Shown here: in pieces, positions 54,176 through 62,595 of the stretch
How the letters are laid out: every line of letters starts with the position of its first letter
Position numbering within the stretch: position 1 is the first letter of the stretch
From: an uncultured Bacteroides sp.
GTDB taxonomy: Bacteria; Bacteroidota; Bacteroidia; Bacteroidales; Bacteroidaceae
Assembly (NCBI GenBank): GCA_949296575.1
Contig: CASFPE010000011.1
Span: 62,001 to 126,000, forward strand
Direction: 5' to 3'
Length of the DNA: 64,000 bases
Notes under the pieces: model-generated
Told to the model about the DNA's origin: nothing
Seen by the model: the letters and a program-made list of their open reading frames with translations, nothing else
Databases searched by the model: none
Position numbers and translations under genes: made by a program

Positions 54176-55824
54176 AAGTCTGCTTTCTTCTCGATGCGGA
54201 TGGTTTCCCCGGTGGCGGGATGGCGGAATTGCAGCATCTCGGCATGCAGGAACAGGCGTTCGGCTTTCCTGCCGTAAAGTTCATCGCCGAGGATGGGCGT
54301 GTCCAACCCATCGGGATGGGCGGCATGCACCCTGATTTGGTGGGTGCGCCCGGTGATAGGGCAGAAGGCCACGATGGTTTGCTTGCCGTGGTGTCCTAAC
54401 ACTTTATATCGGGTGATGGCCGTTTTTCCCCATTGGTGATCCACTGCTTGCCTTGGCCTGTCCTCAGGGTCGGGGCGGATAGGGAGGTCGATGGTGCCTT
54501 CCTGTTGCGCGATGTCCCCGTCAAGGATGGCAATATACCTTTTCTGTATTTCGTGTTTGCGGAATTGTGCTTGCAGGTTCTGGTAAGCGCATTTGGTTTT
54601 GGCTGCCAATAAGATGCCGGATGTCTCCATGTCCAAGCGGTGGACGAGCAAAGGGCCTTCCGCTTCAGGAAGGAGGGCGTGCAACCGTTCCGCCACAGAA
54701 TCCACGTGTATTTTGCCGGGGACGGAGAGCATGCCTGCCGGTTTGTGTACGGCAATCAGCCACGGGTCTTCGTAGAGTATTTCCAATGGTGTGTCGTAAT
54801 GCCCATTGGCGGGCAGGGCAGGGTTGTCCACTTCAAGTCCTTGCAGCATGTGGTTCAGCAGGGGCTTGCATTTGCTTTGGCAGGCGGGGTAGAAGAAGCC
54901 GTGCCTGCGCATTTCATTGTGCGGGGAGTCGCCCCACCAAAATTCGGCCATGGCAACAGGGCTCAGGCCGTGGAGGAAAGCGTGTTGCAGGAGTTTGGGC
55001 GCGGCGCATTCCCCGCTGCCGGATGGCGGGATGCCTGCCCCGGCTTCTTGGAAGATGGTGAACACGTCTTTGATTTCCCCTTTCCCGTTGAGCAGGCGGA
55101 ATTGCCTGAATATCTTTTCCTGCAAAGCGGCAGAGCGGGCTTTCCGTTCCGCTTTCAGTGTCGCTATTTCTTGGTTGAATGCATCTATCTGTGCTTGCAA
55201 GGCGGACAATTCCTTCTCCACACGGCCTTTTAGCCGTTTGAACTCGGCCTTTTGGTGTTGGCTCTCTCTGATGAGGGCTTCCATGCAGGCCGGGTCGTCG
55301 GGTGAAGCAGCCCGCATGAGGTCTCTCTTTTGCTTGGATTCCCGGAGTTGCGCTTTGGCTTTTTCAAGGGTGGCGCGGGCATTTGTCCGGGCGTCTTCCC
55401 ATTGTTTTTGGAGGTTTCGGCAGGTCTCACTGTCCTGCATGCGGCAGATTTCGGCATTGATGCAATCGATGTTCCTTTCTTCTGCCTTGAAAAAACCGCT
55501 TGGGTTCAATAGGTCGTAAACGGGAGGGACGAAGAACGCATGGTCGTTGCTCCCGGCGAGAATGCCGGAGAAAGCAGCCAAGTATCCTATTTCTTTCCTT
55601 TCCGTTTGCACCACCAATACGCCGAACATCTTGCCTTGCCGGAGTTCTGCCTGCCATTCTTCTTGGCGTAACAAGTGTTCCTGCACCTCCGTGGCGGCCA
55701 TTTGCGCCAAAGGGTGCGGGATGTAGCGGAAAGGGTTCGTGAACTTTCCGGGCAGGGCTATTCCCGTGATGTCTCCTTTGAGCCGATGGAGCCTGCATGG
55801 TCCTTTTTCCGGCGGGCAGTTCAT
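54169..55824 (-). CDS. RluA-family RNA pseudouridine synthase with long N-terminal extension
   Basis: Isomerises uridine to pseudouridine in RNA. The C-terminal about 220 residues carry the RluA core with VHRLDMETSGILL, whose Asp is catalytic, preceded by IAVHKPAGMLSVPGK, and by ITGRTHQIRVHAAHPDG near the end. The N-terminal about 330 residues are unusual: a domain with MNCPPEKGPCRLHRLKG and a long coiled coil of Glu/Lys/Gln/Arg (about 120-230). Such a two-part layout is known in Bacteroidetes tRNA/rRNA pseudouridine synthases. Substrate uncertain. It starts 10 nt after the GH28 stop, so it may share the transcript. Confidence 0.85.
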   Translation of the reverse strand: MNCPPEKGPCRLHRLKGDITGIALPGKFTNPFRYIPHPLAQMAATEVQEHLLRQEEWQAELRQGKMFGVLVVQTERKEIGYLAAFSGILAGSNDHAFFVPPVYDLLNPSGFFKAEERNIDCINAEICRMQDSETCRNLQKQWEDARTNARATLEKAKAQLRESKQKRDLMRAASPDDPACMEALIRESQHQKAEFKRLKGRVEKELSALQAQIDAFNQEIATLKAERKARSAALQEKIFRQFRLLNGKGEIKDVFTIFQEAGAGIPPSGSGECAAPKLLQHAFLHGLSPVAMAEFWWGDSPHNEMRRHGFFYPACQSKCKPLLNHMLQGLEVDNPALPANGHYDTPLEILYEDPWLIAVHKPAGMLSVPGKIHVDSVAERLHALLPEAEGPLLVHRLDMETSGILLAAKTKCAYQNLQAQFRKHEIQKRYIAILDGDIAQQEGTIDLPIRPDPEDRPRQAVDHQWGKTAITRYKVLGHHGKQTIVAFCPITGRTHQIRVHAAHPDGLDTPILGDELYGRKAERLFLHAEMLQFRHPATGETIRIEKKADFY

Positions 55825-55834
55825 GCTGAGGTCT

Positions 55835-57145
55835 TTACTTTATTGCTTTTTCCCTGACCACATTGTCGAAGGTGAAGTTCTTTATGATAGAGGTGTCGCA
55901 CGCCGCATTGTCATGCACGAAGATGCGGAGGTTCTTGAACAGGAAGTCGCTGAGCAGGTATTGGTCGGATGCTTCCACGTTGAAGAACACGTCGCATTCA
56001 AAGTCGATGTCCTGCATGGTGACGTGGCTTCCGTAAGAGAGCGGGATGTCCTTCCGTCCTTTCAGGTCGAAGAATTGCGTCCATGGTTTGATGTAAAGGA
56101 AGCTTTTGGCGTTCCCCGTGATGCCTTCCACGCGGATGTATTCATAGTTCTGCGGTGTGTCGGGGCGCATCTTCAGCCACAGGAGGCGGTTGGCGTTTTC
56201 GATATGGCAATTCCGCAGGATGATGTTGCGGCAGTGGATGGCTTCGCTTCCGCAAGTCAGTGCGCTGTGGCAGAAACCGTAGGTGCAGTCCTCGATGAGG
56301 ATGTTGCGGTTGGCCCCGTTGTTCGGGTCTTTGTCGGCATACGGGCCTTTGCCCCCTTTCAGTGCCACGGCATCATCGTTCACCGACATGTAGCAGCCTT
56401 TCACCAACACATCGGTGCAAGCATCGATGTCGATGGCATCGGTGCTGGGGGCTTTCACCGGCTCGGCCGGCGAGAAGATGTGGAGGCCGAGCAGTTTCAC
56501 CCGTTGGCAACGGTAAAGGTGTGTGGTCCAGAAAGGGGAGTTCACCAGCCGCACGCCGGACAGTTGCACGTCGTTGCTGTTGGAGATGTATATCAGCCGT
56601 GGGCGCAGTTCGTCCATGTTGGTGCATTCCGGGTTCACTTCCCTGCGCAGCCAGAACGATTTCCAGTAGCGCAGGCCGTTGCCGTTGATGGTTCCTTTTC
56701 CGGAGATGGTAAAGCCGTCCGCCTTGTCGGCATTGACCAATGCGGCGAAGTATTTCAGGGATTGCCCTTCCATCCGTGTGTCCACCACGGGGAAGTTGCT
56801 GATGTCGTCGCTTCCTTTCAAGGTGGCGTTCTCTTGCAAATGCAGGTGCGTGCCGGGCTTGAAGAACAGTGCGCCGCTTAGGAATGTGCCTTCCGGGATG
56901 ACGATGACTCCTCCGCCGTTGCTTGCGGCACGGTCGATGACGGCCTGTATCTTGCCGGTTTGCAGCACGGTGCTGTCGTTGACGATGCCGTAATCTGTGA
57001 TGACGTATTGTTTTCCCAATGCTTGGATGTCGGTGGGCGCATCGTTGTTGAACCATTCGGGTATGGGAGTCCCGTCGGGGAATGTCTCTTGGGCAGATGC
57101 CGTCAGGCAAGCCATGAAAGCTGCCAGCAGGATGATGTTTTTCAT
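55835..57145 (-). CDS. Glycoside hydrolase family 28 (pectinase-like) enzyme
   Basis: GH28 enzymes hydrolyse polygalacturonan or rhamnogalacturonan in pectin. The 436-residue product has a signal peptide (MKNIILLAAFMACLTASAQ). The right-handed beta-helix follows, with STDAIDIDACTDV (about 240-252), NDDAVALKGG (paired catalytic Asp), CHSALTCGSEA (the usual G-H-G place reads C-H-S) and RLLWLKMR at the R-I-K position. A secreted or periplasmic enzyme of plant-polysaccharide breakdown. Start coupled to an upstream small gene by ATGA overlap. Confidence 0.9.
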   Translation of the reverse strand: MKNIILLAAFMACLTASAQETFPDGTPIPEWFNNDAPTDIQALGKQYVITDYGIVNDSTVLQTGKIQAVIDRAASNGGGVIVIPEGTFLSGALFFKPGTHLHLQENATLKGSDDISNFPVVDTRMEGQSLKYFAALVNADKADGFTISGKGTINGNGLRYWKSFWLRREVNPECTNMDELRPRLIYISNSNDVQLSGVRLVNSPFWTTHLYRCQRVKLLGLHIFSPAEPVKAPSTDAIDIDACTDVLVKGCYMSVNDDAVALKGGKGPYADKDPNNGANRNILIEDCTYGFCHSALTCGSEAIHCRNIILRNCHIENANRLLWLKMRPDTPQNYEYIRVEGITGNAKSFLYIKPWTQFFDLKGRKDIPLSYGSHVTMQDIDFECDVFFNVEASDQYLLSDFLFKNLRIFVHDNAACDTSIIKNFTFDNVVREKAIK

Positions 57146-57300
57146 AAATTCTGTTCTTTTGTTTTAGTTTCTTGAATTGTATTGTTTTGTTTTTGCAGGA
57201 CACTTGTTTTCTTCTTTTTCCCGTATTTCTTCAGCTTTTCCCAAGCCGCTTTCCGGGCTTCGTATTGTTCGTATTGCTTTTCTAAATAATTGTCAGCCAT
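57142..57300 (-). CDS. 52-residue Lys-rich small protein coupled to the GH28 gene
   Basis: The product opens MADNYLEKQYEQYEARKAAW and continues with a strongly basic stretch (LKKYGKKKKT) before a Gln/Asn/Thr-rich tail. Its TGA stop overlaps the GH28 ATG by 4 nt, and the wording of the first 20 residues is one I associate with a common small Bacteroidales protein. Function unknown; a role in translation coupling or in RNA binding is only a guess. Confidence 0.65.
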   Translation of the reverse strand: MADNYLEKQYEQYEARKAAWEKLKKYGKKKKTSVLQKQNNTIQETKTKEQNL

Positions 57301-57375
57301 GATGCGGTGAATGGTTTTGTGCGGTAAAGGTACGTTTTTTTTCGGGTTTGGGGCATAACTTAATGCGGATTTGCA

Positions 57376-57383
57376 TATTTTTG
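57376..57383 (+). promoter_or_regulatory. -7 promoter element for the lipoprotein gene
   Basis: TATTTTTG (TAnnTTTG), 25 nt before the ATG at 57408. Confidence 0.6.
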
Positions 57384-57407
57384 TGGCATTGTTTTTAACT
57401 AATTAGA

Positions 57408-58223
57408 ATGAAGATGAAAAAGAACTTATTCAGAGATTGGATGCGTTGGCCGGGCATTTTCCTGATGGGCATCCTGATGTTCTCTTGCGGCGACAGCGAA
57501 GACGATGGCAATGGCAATGGCGGCAACGGAACGAACCAAGGCGAGATTGTGGACGAAGAACTGATGCCTTTGGTGGGTTATTGGGAATCGAACAACAACA
57601 ATGCGCGAGACTTCCTGTTTTATGATGACGGAACTTGTTTTTCGCCCCATCCTTCAGACGCCAACCAGCGCAGCGCGGGAAAGTGGGTGTATGACCCGGA
57701 GACCCGTTACTTGTCGAACACCGCCACGAACCAGACGTTCATGGTTACGATGTATGACGAGACATCGCTGTTGGGGGTCAATATTGCCAACCAAGAAACG
57801 GTGGCATTCACGAAGAACAATGCGTGCCAAGATGCGTTTCGGTTGATTATGACAGACGGCAAATGGCGGTCCACGGAAAATAAGGATTCTTTGTCTATTG
57901 CCTATTATGGAATGTCCATAAGCAATAAACTTCCTGAAATGCCTGAAGATTCAGGTACAAGAATATACGAATATACTGAAGTCGCTCTTTCAGCCGATGC
58001 AGAGACAGAAACTTTCTCGTACCAAATTTGGTGGTGGGGGAGTGAACGCATGTATATGGGAATGGGTGAATGGGAGTGGCATGATAGTTATTGGGAGACC
58101 AAATACAAAGGCAGCATCACGCTCAAGGACCCGTTCTCGCCCTCGAAATGCCGCGCCACGCTGACAGGAATCTTGGAAGGCACGTACTACAAAGACCGGG
58201 AGGGTTCGAATATCTTTGATTAA
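57408..58223 (+). CDS. Hypothetical lipoprotein
   Basis: The 271-residue product has a lipoprotein signal ending LMGILMFSCGDSEDDG, so Cys27 would be lipidated. The Asp/Gly-rich sequence after Cys is similar to the export signal of surface-exposed Bacteroidetes lipoproteins. A beta-rich part follows with VGYWESNNNNARDFLFYDDGTCF and TRYLSNTATNQTF, resembling lipocalin-like sensor or binding domains. No catalytic motif. Ends at a terminator shared with the convergent hsp20 gene. Confidence 0.75.
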   Translation: MKMKKNLFRDWMRWPGIFLMGILMFSCGDSEDDGNGNGGNGTNQGEIVDEELMPLVGYWESNNNNARDFLFYDDGTCFSPHPSDANQRSAGKWVYDPETRYLSNTATNQTFMVTMYDETSLLGVNIANQETVAFTKNNACQDAFRLIMTDGKWRSTENKDSLSIAYYGMSISNKLPEMPEDSGTRIYEYTEVALSADAETETFSYQIWWWGSERMYMGMGEWEWHDSYWETKYKGSITLKDPFSPSKCRATLTGILEGTYYKDREGSNIFD

Positions 58224-58249
58224 AAATCCTTTGATGCGATATGAAACAA

Positions 58250-58279
58250 GAAAGGCTGCCCCACACGGGGCAGCCTTTC
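58250..58279. terminator. Bidirectional terminator between lipoprotein and hsp20 genes
   Basis: Thirteen-bp arms GAAAGGCTGCCCC / GGGGCAGCCTTTC with a 4-nt loop, between convergent genes, with A/T tracts on both sides. Confidence 0.85.
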
Positions 58280-58296
58280 TGTATTTGCGGTAATCC

Positions 58297-58731
58297 TTAA
58301 TGGATTTCGATGACGCGGTTCACTTTGGCCCTTTCTTCTGCCGTGCGTTTCGGAAGTTCGATGGTCAGCACGCCGTCGTTCACGCCGGCGTTGATTTTCT
58401 CTTTCTCCACATCGTCGGGAAGCACGAAAGCTTGTTCAAATTTCGAGTAAGAAAATTCGCGGCGCAAGTATTTCTTGTTCTGCTTGTCTTCTTCTTTCGT
58501 TTCGTTTTTCTTCTCCATCGTGATGACCAGTTCGTTGTCCTCGGTCAAGTGGATGTTGAAGTCGTCTTTCGTCATGCCCGGAGCGGCTACTTCCACTTTG
58601 TATTCTTTGTCGCTTTCGATGACATTGATGGCAGGCGCGGTGGCGTTGGTCCTTATCATCCAGTCGTTGTCAAAGAAATCATTGAAGAAACTCGGTAACC
58701 AGTTCTGATTGTTTTTTCTACTCGGCATCAT
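58297..58731 (-). CDS. Small heat-shock protein (Hsp20/alpha-crystallin)
   Basis: The 144-residue chaperone shows the alpha-crystallin domain (about 35-135), with YKVEVAAPGMTKDDFNIHL, ELVITMEKKNE, a Glu/Lys loop, YLRREFSYSKFEQAFVLPDDVE and the closing GVLTIELPKR. It prevents aggregation of unfolded proteins. A purine-rich AGGAG lies 9 nt before the ATG. It is monocistronic. Confidence 0.95.
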   Translation of the reverse strand: MMPSRKNNQNWLPSFFNDFFDNDWMIRTNATAPAINVIESDKEYKVEVAAPGMTKDDFNIHLTEDNELVITMEKKNETKEEDKQNKKYLRREFSYSKFEQAFVLPDDVEKEKINAGVNDGVLTIELPKRTAEERAKVNRVIEIH

Positions 58732-58983
58732 AGTTGCAATCTCCTATTCTTTAAATTGTTTATGAATCAAATCTTTTCTTGAACCTCTCCGCCTTCCGGC
58801 TTTGCGGTTCGGCTAAGAAATTGCAAACGATGTGCCGCGTGGCATTTTGTCAGGATTGTTTTAATACGTTGAAAACAATATTAAGCGATGCCTGCCTCTT
58901 TTTAAACATTCCGGCCTCTTCTTCACCTTTCTTTTCTGATGCGGGGAAGGCGGATGCCGACAATTTGTCGTTTTTTCGGGCGG

Positions 58984-59946
58984 TTACTCCGGTTGCAGCT
59001 CATTGGCCGAAGGCAGTTGTTTCCATCCTTCGCCAAAGGTGTCGTAGGCATCGGTCACCACGACGAAAGCGCGCGGGTCGGCTTCCTTTATCTTTGCCTT
59101 CAGCCCGTTCGCCTCCTTGTAGCTGACCACGAGGAAGAGCATTTCCTTGTCCTCGCCTGTGTAGAGGCCGCTGCTTTTGATGTAGGTGGCGCTGCGCTCC
59201 AGCTTGTGGAGGATGTAGTCGTGGAGGTCGGTCATTTTCTTGTCGCTGATGACGAATATCAGTTTGTCGTCCTTGGCGCCGTTGATGACGTAGGCCAGCA
59301 CACGCGAAGAAACGAAGATGGCAATCAATGAATAGAACGAGAGGTGCCACGACGGCTGTGTCACATCGTCGGCATTGCCTATCCCGAAGCCGATGACGAC
59401 CAATCCGAAAAGCACAATCATGGCATCCACCAAGAGGATGGCATGCGAGAAACGGATGTGGCAGTACTTCTGGAGAATCATGGCCACGATGTCGCTTCCG
59501 CCGGTGGTGGCTTGGTTGCGCACGACAATGCCGCATCCGATGCCGATGACTGTTCCTCCGATGATGGTGGTCAGCATCAGATGGTCGGACATGTTCATGG
59601 TGCCGCCCAGCAGCAAAGCCGGATCGAGCGCGTCGAGTGCAGCACGGTCAGGGTAGACAAGGATGGACATGACGTTCATGATGAGCGGTGTGAGCAGGGC
59701 GGCCACAATGGTCCTTACGCCCAACTTTGCGCCCAACAAGACAACCGACAGGATTAACAAGGGGATGTCGAACATGTATCCGAACGTTCCCACCTGTATG
59801 CTGGGGAAAAGGTTGTGAAGCACGATGCTGGCGCCATACACGCCTCCCGGCACAATGTTGTAGGGGTTGATGAAGAACACGAATCCTGCGGCCAGCAGGG
59901 TGCAACCCATGAAGATGTTGGCCCATCCTAATAATGACTTTTTCAT
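58984..59946 (-). CDS. YitT-family membrane protein
   Basis: The 320-residue product has about six membrane helices (1-210) of the DUF161 type, with GCTLLAAGFVFFINPYNIVPGGVYGAS and GGTVIGIGCGIVVRNQATTGGSDIVAMIL. A C-terminal DUF2179 domain (about 220-310) follows, with VISDKKMTDLHDYILHKLERSATY. The family is of unknown function (possible transporters). A promoter element precedes it. Confidence 0.92.
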   Translation of the reverse strand: MKKSLLGWANIFMGCTLLAAGFVFFINPYNIVPGGVYGASIVLHNLFPSIQVGTFGYMFDIPLLILSVVLLGAKLGVRTIVAALLTPLIMNVMSILVYPDRAALDALDPALLLGGTMNMSDHLMLTTIIGGTVIGIGCGIVVRNQATTGGSDIVAMILQKYCHIRFSHAILLVDAMIVLFGLVVIGFGIGNADDVTQPSWHLSFYSLIAIFVSSRVLAYVINGAKDDKLIFVISDKKMTDLHDYILHKLERSATYIKSSGLYTGEDKEMLFLVVSYKEANGLKAKIKEADPRAFVVVTDAYDTFGEGWKQLPSANELQPE

Positions 59947-59963
59947 AGCGGTTTCTTTTTGCG

Positions 59964-59971
59964 CAAAGATA
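59964..59971 (-). promoter_or_regulatory. -7 promoter element for the YitT gene
   Basis: Minus-strand TATCTTTG (TAnnTTTG), 18 nt before the ATG. Confidence 0.6.
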
Positions 59972-60011
59972 CATTTTTTTGCCCATGCCGCTCTGCCCTA
60001 TCTGCAATTTT

Positions 60012-60138
60012 CTTCCCAAAGGTTTTGCAAAATCCTTCCAATGTTTTGCCCCAAACGTTGGAAGGTTTCATGCAACTCTTCCTGAACTTTTTCTTGCACG
60101 ATTAATAATCGTACACGTGTACGATTATTAATCGTGCA
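60012..60138. repeat. Dispersed palindromic repeat, copy 2 (inverted relative to copy 1)
   Basis: A 44-nt perfect palindrome at 60095-60138 (half-site TGCACGATTAATAATCGT) is joined to a tail at 60012-60094. Read on the minus strand, the tail matches the tail of the copy at 23801-23924: both contain GTTCA after the palindrome, GGCAAAAC, TTGGAAGGATTTT and ACCTTTGGGAAG in the same order. Confidence 0.85.
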
Positions 60139-60164
60139 GGGAGTCTTCTATAAGAAACGCGGAA

Positions 60165-60200
60165 TTTTATGGGTAAAACGAATGGATTTTACCCATAAAA
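60165..60200. repeat. A/T-rich stem-loop next to repeat copy 2
   Basis: Perfect 14-bp arms TTTTATGGGTAAAA / TTTTACCCATAAAA separated by 8 nt, in the gap between the YitT and DUF4251 genes. It could terminate transcription of the DUF4251-S41 operon on the minus strand, or be a protein-binding site. Confidence 0.6.
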
Positions 60201-60265
60201 CCCGCGATTTTACTGCATGAAGAATTGTTTTGCGCCTTCTCTGTGCGGCAACTGTTTCGGGCGCG

Positions 60266-60844
60266 CTACAGGCTTCGCCCCTTGAACACTTTCGACTTTT
60301 CGGCAGGAAGGAGCTTGCCGTTGAGGGTCATGTTGTTGCCGCTGAAGGTGGGGATGACGTTGACGGTGGCATCGTTGCTCCCTTCAGACAGGCGGATGGC
60401 GATTTGCGCAGACACGGCTGCGCCGTTCACGTTCATGGTGAACGAGATGTTTCCACGGCGGTCTTCCTTCATTTTGATGTTGGTGGGGATGCCTTCCACC
60501 GTGATGCCGCCCACGCCGTTCGGGCCGGAGTAAGGCCCATCGAAGGCAATCTGCACGGTGGCTTTCCCGTCGGCCAGCGACACGAAATTGCGGTTGGACG
60601 TGACATATGCGGACTGTCCGCGCTTGAAGATGATGCGGTCGGCTTCAAGGACAAACGACTGTGATTCCAATGCTTGCCGGGCTTCTTGGAACAATGCTTG
60701 CCCGATTCTTTCTTCTTCCGCTTTCTGTGCTTCGCGTTCCGCCTTCCGGGCGGCTTTTTCTTCTTTCCGGTTCATCTCCTGTGCCTGCGCTTGCACGGAG
60801 AAGGCAACGCCGATGATGGCTAACATAATGAATAATCTTCTCAT
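60266..60844 (-). CDS. DUF4251 secreted protein
   Basis: The 192-residue product has a signal peptide (MRRLFIMLAIIGVAFSVQAQA) and a Glu/Lys/Arg-rich helical stretch (about 25-50). The beta-rich DUF4251 core (about 60-190) follows, with SQSFVLEADRIIFKRGQ, NFVSLADGKATVQIAFDGPYSGPNGVGGITVEG and a closing LLPAEKSKVFKGRSL. This family is common in Bacteroidetes; role unknown. It lies 36 nt downstream of the S41 gene, in the same operon. Confidence 0.88.
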   Translation of the reverse strand: MRRLFIMLAIIGVAFSVQAQAQEMNRKEEKAARKAEREAQKAEEERIGQALFQEARQALESQSFVLEADRIIFKRGQSAYVTSNRNFVSLADGKATVQIAFDGPYSGPNGVGGITVEGIPTNIKMKEDRRGNISFTMNVNGAAVSAQIAIRLSEGSNDATVNVIPTFSGNNMTLNGKLLPAEKSKVFKGRSL

Positions 60845-60880
60845 AATCTAAGCATTTAGTTGTATGATGCACTGGTGTGG

Positions 60881-62248
60881 TCAATGGAGCAGCACTGCGT
60901 TGCTCTGTTTCCGCGCCAATGAGTTGTAGGCCGGGCGCATCTTCTTGCCGCTGCTTTTGGTGGAAGGGCTGAAGGATACTTTCCCCTTGATGAGCCCCAA
61001 TGCTTTGGAAAGCATGTATTCCCGCTGGTCGCCCAAGGGGAACAGCGTGCTGTTTTCGTTGGGGTCCAGCTCGTCGCACAGCAAAGATGCTTCGGGCGTG
61101 AATCCGTTTTCATAATCGGATTCGTTGCTGCTGTTGTACACTCGCGACACGATGGGCTGCATGGCCCATTCCCCGTGTTCTTCGTGGATGGAGGCCACAT
61201 TCTTCCCTTCCGTGGTGTTGCCTATCAGCACCACTTCGGTGTAAGGGCGCAAGCCGTTGATGATGGCTTCGGATGCCGAGGCCGTCTGATCGCTGACGAG
61301 GATGAACACGCGCGGGAGCCCGAGGTTGTATCCCCTGTCGATGAAATGGTAGCTGTCTTTGTGCCGGCGGTTGTCTTCCAGGTAGCAGAAGATGTCTTTC
61401 TTGTTTTCTTCCGGCACGAGGTAGCTGCCTAACTGCTGCGCGCTGCTCAGGTATCCTCCGCCATTGTAGCGGAGGTCGAGGACGAATTCCGACACGTTGC
61501 CTTCCTTGAAACGGCGGAAGGCATCGGCCATCTGGTCGTCGTAAGTGTGGTCGTCGGCATCGTCGCCCACGCCCGTCTTGAAGTGGTTGTACACGAGATA
61601 CCCGATGCTTTGCCCGCCGGCATGCAGGATGGTGTCCAGGAGCAGGGGATTTTCATCCATTGCAATGGAAGCCGTCAGGGTGAGGGTAGTGGCGGGCCAG
61701 TTGTAATTGTTCGGGCGGGTTTCAAGCTTTATGCCGTTTCCTTTCAGCAAATCTTCATAGTTCGTGTCTGTGATTTCCTTGCCGTCGATGGCAGTAATCC
61801 AGGCGCCGCGTTCCAGCCCGGCTTCTTCTGCCGGACTGCCGGGCAGCACGTAGAGGACACGGGCATAATAGTAACCCAACGAGCCGTTTTCGTCCACGAT
61901 GTTGTAAAGCACGAACTCAAAGCCGTAGGTGGATTCCGTGTCGATGGCTTTGGTCGTTTCGTTTCTCTCGATGTAAGAGTAATAGTAATGCGTGCCGTCG
62001 GCTCCGGTTTTTCCGTCTTTCAGCGAGAGCAGGGAGTAGAAAAGATGTTCCGGCGAACTGTAGTCGGGCGTTTTCTCCTTTGCTTCGTCGTTCCACAAAT
62101 ATTCCGTGTGCAGGAAGTTCACAATCCATTCTTCCGCCGTCAGGTTGCTGTCGTCCGGGGTGTCTGTCTCGTCCTCGCAGGCGGCATTCACGAAAGCGGC
62201 CGCCATGAGCAAGATGGCCGGTATGTGTGTTAAATAGTTGTTCTTCAT
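60881..62248 (-). CDS. S41-family C-terminal-processing-like protease, lipoprotein
   Basis: The 455-residue product has a lipoprotein signal (AAFVNAACEDE). A PDZ-like part (about 120-190) carries VLPGSPAEEAGLERGAWITAIDGKEI. The S41 catalytic core follows: LDLRYNGGGYLSSAQQL, and VFILVSDQTASASEAII, whose Ser in TASASE is the expected nucleophile, then IGNTTEGKNV with the candidate Lys. Such proteins are attached to the membrane facing the periplasm or outside and process other proteins. It is transcribed from its own promoter with DUF4251. Confidence 0.9.
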   Translation of the reverse strand: MKNNYLTHIPAILLMAAAFVNAACEDETDTPDDSNLTAEEWIVNFLHTEYLWNDEAKEKTPDYSSPEHLFYSLLSLKDGKTGADGTHYYYSYIERNETTKAIDTESTYGFEFVLYNIVDENGSLGYYYARVLYVLPGSPAEEAGLERGAWITAIDGKEITDTNYEDLLKGNGIKLETRPNNYNWPATTLTLTASIAMDENPLLLDTILHAGGQSIGYLVYNHFKTGVGDDADDHTYDDQMADAFRRFKEGNVSEFVLDLRYNGGGYLSSAQQLGSYLVPEENKKDIFCYLEDNRRHKDSYHFIDRGYNLGLPRVFILVSDQTASASEAIINGLRPYTEVVLIGNTTEGKNVASIHEEHGEWAMQPIVSRVYNSSNESDYENGFTPEASLLCDELDPNENSTLFPLGDQREYMLSKALGLIKGKVSFSPSTKSSGKKMRPAYNSLARKQSNAVLLH

Positions 62249-62272
62249 TCTTTTTGCCAGTTGTTATGAATA

Positions 62273-62280
62273 CAAATTTA
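62273..62280 (-). promoter_or_regulatory. -7 promoter element for the S41-DUF4251 operon
   Basis: Minus-strand TAAATTTG (TAnnTTTG), 25 nt before the ATG at 62248. Confidence 0.6.
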
Positions 62281-62458
62281 CGCAATAAAGGGCATGCTTG
62301 TATGCATATTTAATATTTTTATCTTGATATAGGGGTTGATAACAGCGTCTTGCGGTTTCGGGCAAGCGTCAGGCTTTTTCCTTGCGCTGCTTTTTGTTTC
62401 CGGGTGGAATTACCTTTTTTTAATAGGTTTTTTCCCCCGAAACTGTGGCAGAAAGGCG

Positions 62459-62466
62459 TATATTTG
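62459..62466 (+). promoter_or_regulatory. -7 promoter element for the uxuA operon
   Basis: TATATTTG (TAnnTTTG) about 130 nt before the uxuA ATG. The 62281-62595 gap holds no other gene; the long leader has A/G-rich stretches but no riboswitch I recognise. Confidence 0.55.
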
Positions 62467-62595
62467 CAAGGGATTGCAGGCAGAAGAAAACAACAAGGAT
62501 GCAGGCTGCAACGCCCAAGGAACGCCGGATGGTGAACCGGCACGGCATCCAAACCGCGTAACGTGAACAGATTGTGAACCTAATGAACGATAAAA

